DNA from: Prunella strophiata
Lineage: Eukaryota > Chordata > Aves > Passeriformes > Prunellidae
Reading direction: 5' to 3'
DNA length: 64,000 bases
NCBI GenBank assembly: GCA_036583965.1
Contig: JAZBQD010000014.1
Span: 44,821,490-44,885,489, forward strand
Shown: positions 63,301 through 64,000 of the stretch, in pieces
How the letters are laid out: every line of letters begins with the position of its first letter
Position numbering within the stretch: position 1 is the stretch's first letter
The notes under the pieces: generated by a model
What the model saw: the letters and a program-made list of their open reading frames with translations, nothing else
What the model was told of the DNA's origin: nothing
Databases searched by the model: none
Made by a program: the position numbers and the translations under genes

Positions 63301-64000
63301 GTGGAATGTGATAAATTCATTGTTTGAAGCAAATATGCTGAAAATTTAAATATTACAAAATACAGTAATAAATAAACAAGGCTGATTTGACTCTGAGGTT
63401 TGTTGAGGATTATCATGAATTCCAGTTTGTGAATTAGAACTGGCAGGCTGTGCAAGGGTTTCAAGCCCAGTGCCGTGGATCTCCTGGGAGTTATTTCAGC
63501 TTTTATAGTTGTACAGCAACACTGATGTTGATTGTATAAGAAGACAACATATTTAAAAGGAAAAGAACTGAGAGGACAACTGTAGTAAGTCAGAACATTT
63601 TTCCATGTTACAGAAAACATCTGAGAAAATTGTAAGGCATTTCTGGTGTGTGAAAATTTGACCTCTAGCCAGCTAATGATTGTAGTATTTAATTATCTCC
63701 TTTAAAGTAGAAAAGAAACCTCAAACAATAAACAATAAAACTATTAAATATATTATTCCACTCTTAACTGTCATAAATCTGATGATTTCTTGATTATAAG
63801 TTAATTTTTATTTCCATAGCCTTTTCTCTTGTATTTTTTTTCCATTGAGACTGATTACCTTTACCTAATTTATTCTATTCCCATCTGAAACCAATAGACA
63901 TTCCTCAATAATAGTTTGGGCTTCATACTTTAAATTGCTTCAAATTTCTGAAGAGGTGGGCTGCTGCAAAATGTGTGTGTTCATTATTTAGTTGCTGAGG
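60346..64000. other. Unique non-coding sequence to the window end
   Basis: No gene is recognised. The longest frame is 110 codons (63288-63620, minus) without a domain. A small inverted repeat (TGTGACAT...ATGTCACA) lies at about 60721-60748. The rest is AT-rich, CpG-poor unique sequence. Confidence 0.5.

Noticed and set aside
1..64000. A new multi-gene system, CRISPR array or viral gene cluster
   Set aside because: No cluster of supported genes, no spaced direct-repeat array, and no retroviral gag/pol/env sequence could be recognised; only LTRs and CR1 relics are present.

Overview
The window looks like gene-free, AT-rich DNA from a bird macrochromosome, most likely a passerine. No protein-coding gene, tRNA, rRNA, CRISPR array or bacterial-type feature can be supported. 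The longest open frame is 180 codons and the others are at most 129; none shows a recognisable domain apart from relics of a LINE. CpG is scarce almost everywhere. The avian assignment rests on repeat content. The only recognisable LINE is CR1, identified by its ORF2 remnants and by 3' ends carrying the ATTCTRTG-type octamer. Two avian endogenous-retrovirus LTR families are also present, one of which I recall as a zebra finch (TguLTR5-like, ERVL-type) family. No mammalian L1 or Alu is visible.

Layout, left to right. 1-15.4 kb: unique AT-rich sequence with small tandem duplications, homopolymers and a long A28/(CA)(TA) microsatellite. 15.5-15.75 kb: 5' half of an avian ERV LTR on the minus strand. 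19.3-20.7 kb: the longest CR1 copy (minus), which keeps pieces of ORF2 but has lost the catalytic core of the reverse transcriptase through an internal deletion. 23.0-23.2 kb: CR1 3' end (minus). 25.3-25.9 kb: CR1 3' end (plus), followed by a short imperfect tandem repeat. 28.0-28.5 kb: 3' half of an ERVL-type LTR (plus). 31.9-32.1 kb: internally deleted LTR of the same family as the 15.6 kb copy (plus). 37.3-37.7 kb: CR1 3' end (plus) that carries a foreign insert of about 45 bp and runs into a long compound tetranucleotide microsatellite. 47.0 kb: very degraded CR1 (plus). 50.4-51.1 kb: a CpG-rich purine tract followed by a (TTCC)n tract. 51.55 kb: CR1 tail. 51.97 kb: a perfect 20-bp hairpin. 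59.2-60.3 kb: a complete solo LTR of the ERVL-type family with a 5-bp target-site duplication (GAGAA) and an internal 40-bp VNTR. The rest of the window, to 64 kb, is unique.

Nothing here forms a pathway or operon; the window is a record of retroelement decay and microsatellite growth in a gene desert or a very long intron. I did not find a new functional system. The items most worth a second look are the CpG-rich purine/pyrimidine strand switch at 50.4-51.1 kb, the 26-bp sequence shared between the CR1 insert at 37.7 kb and a site 1.9 kb away, the perfect hairpin at 52.0 kb, and the structurally complete solo LTR with its VNTR.
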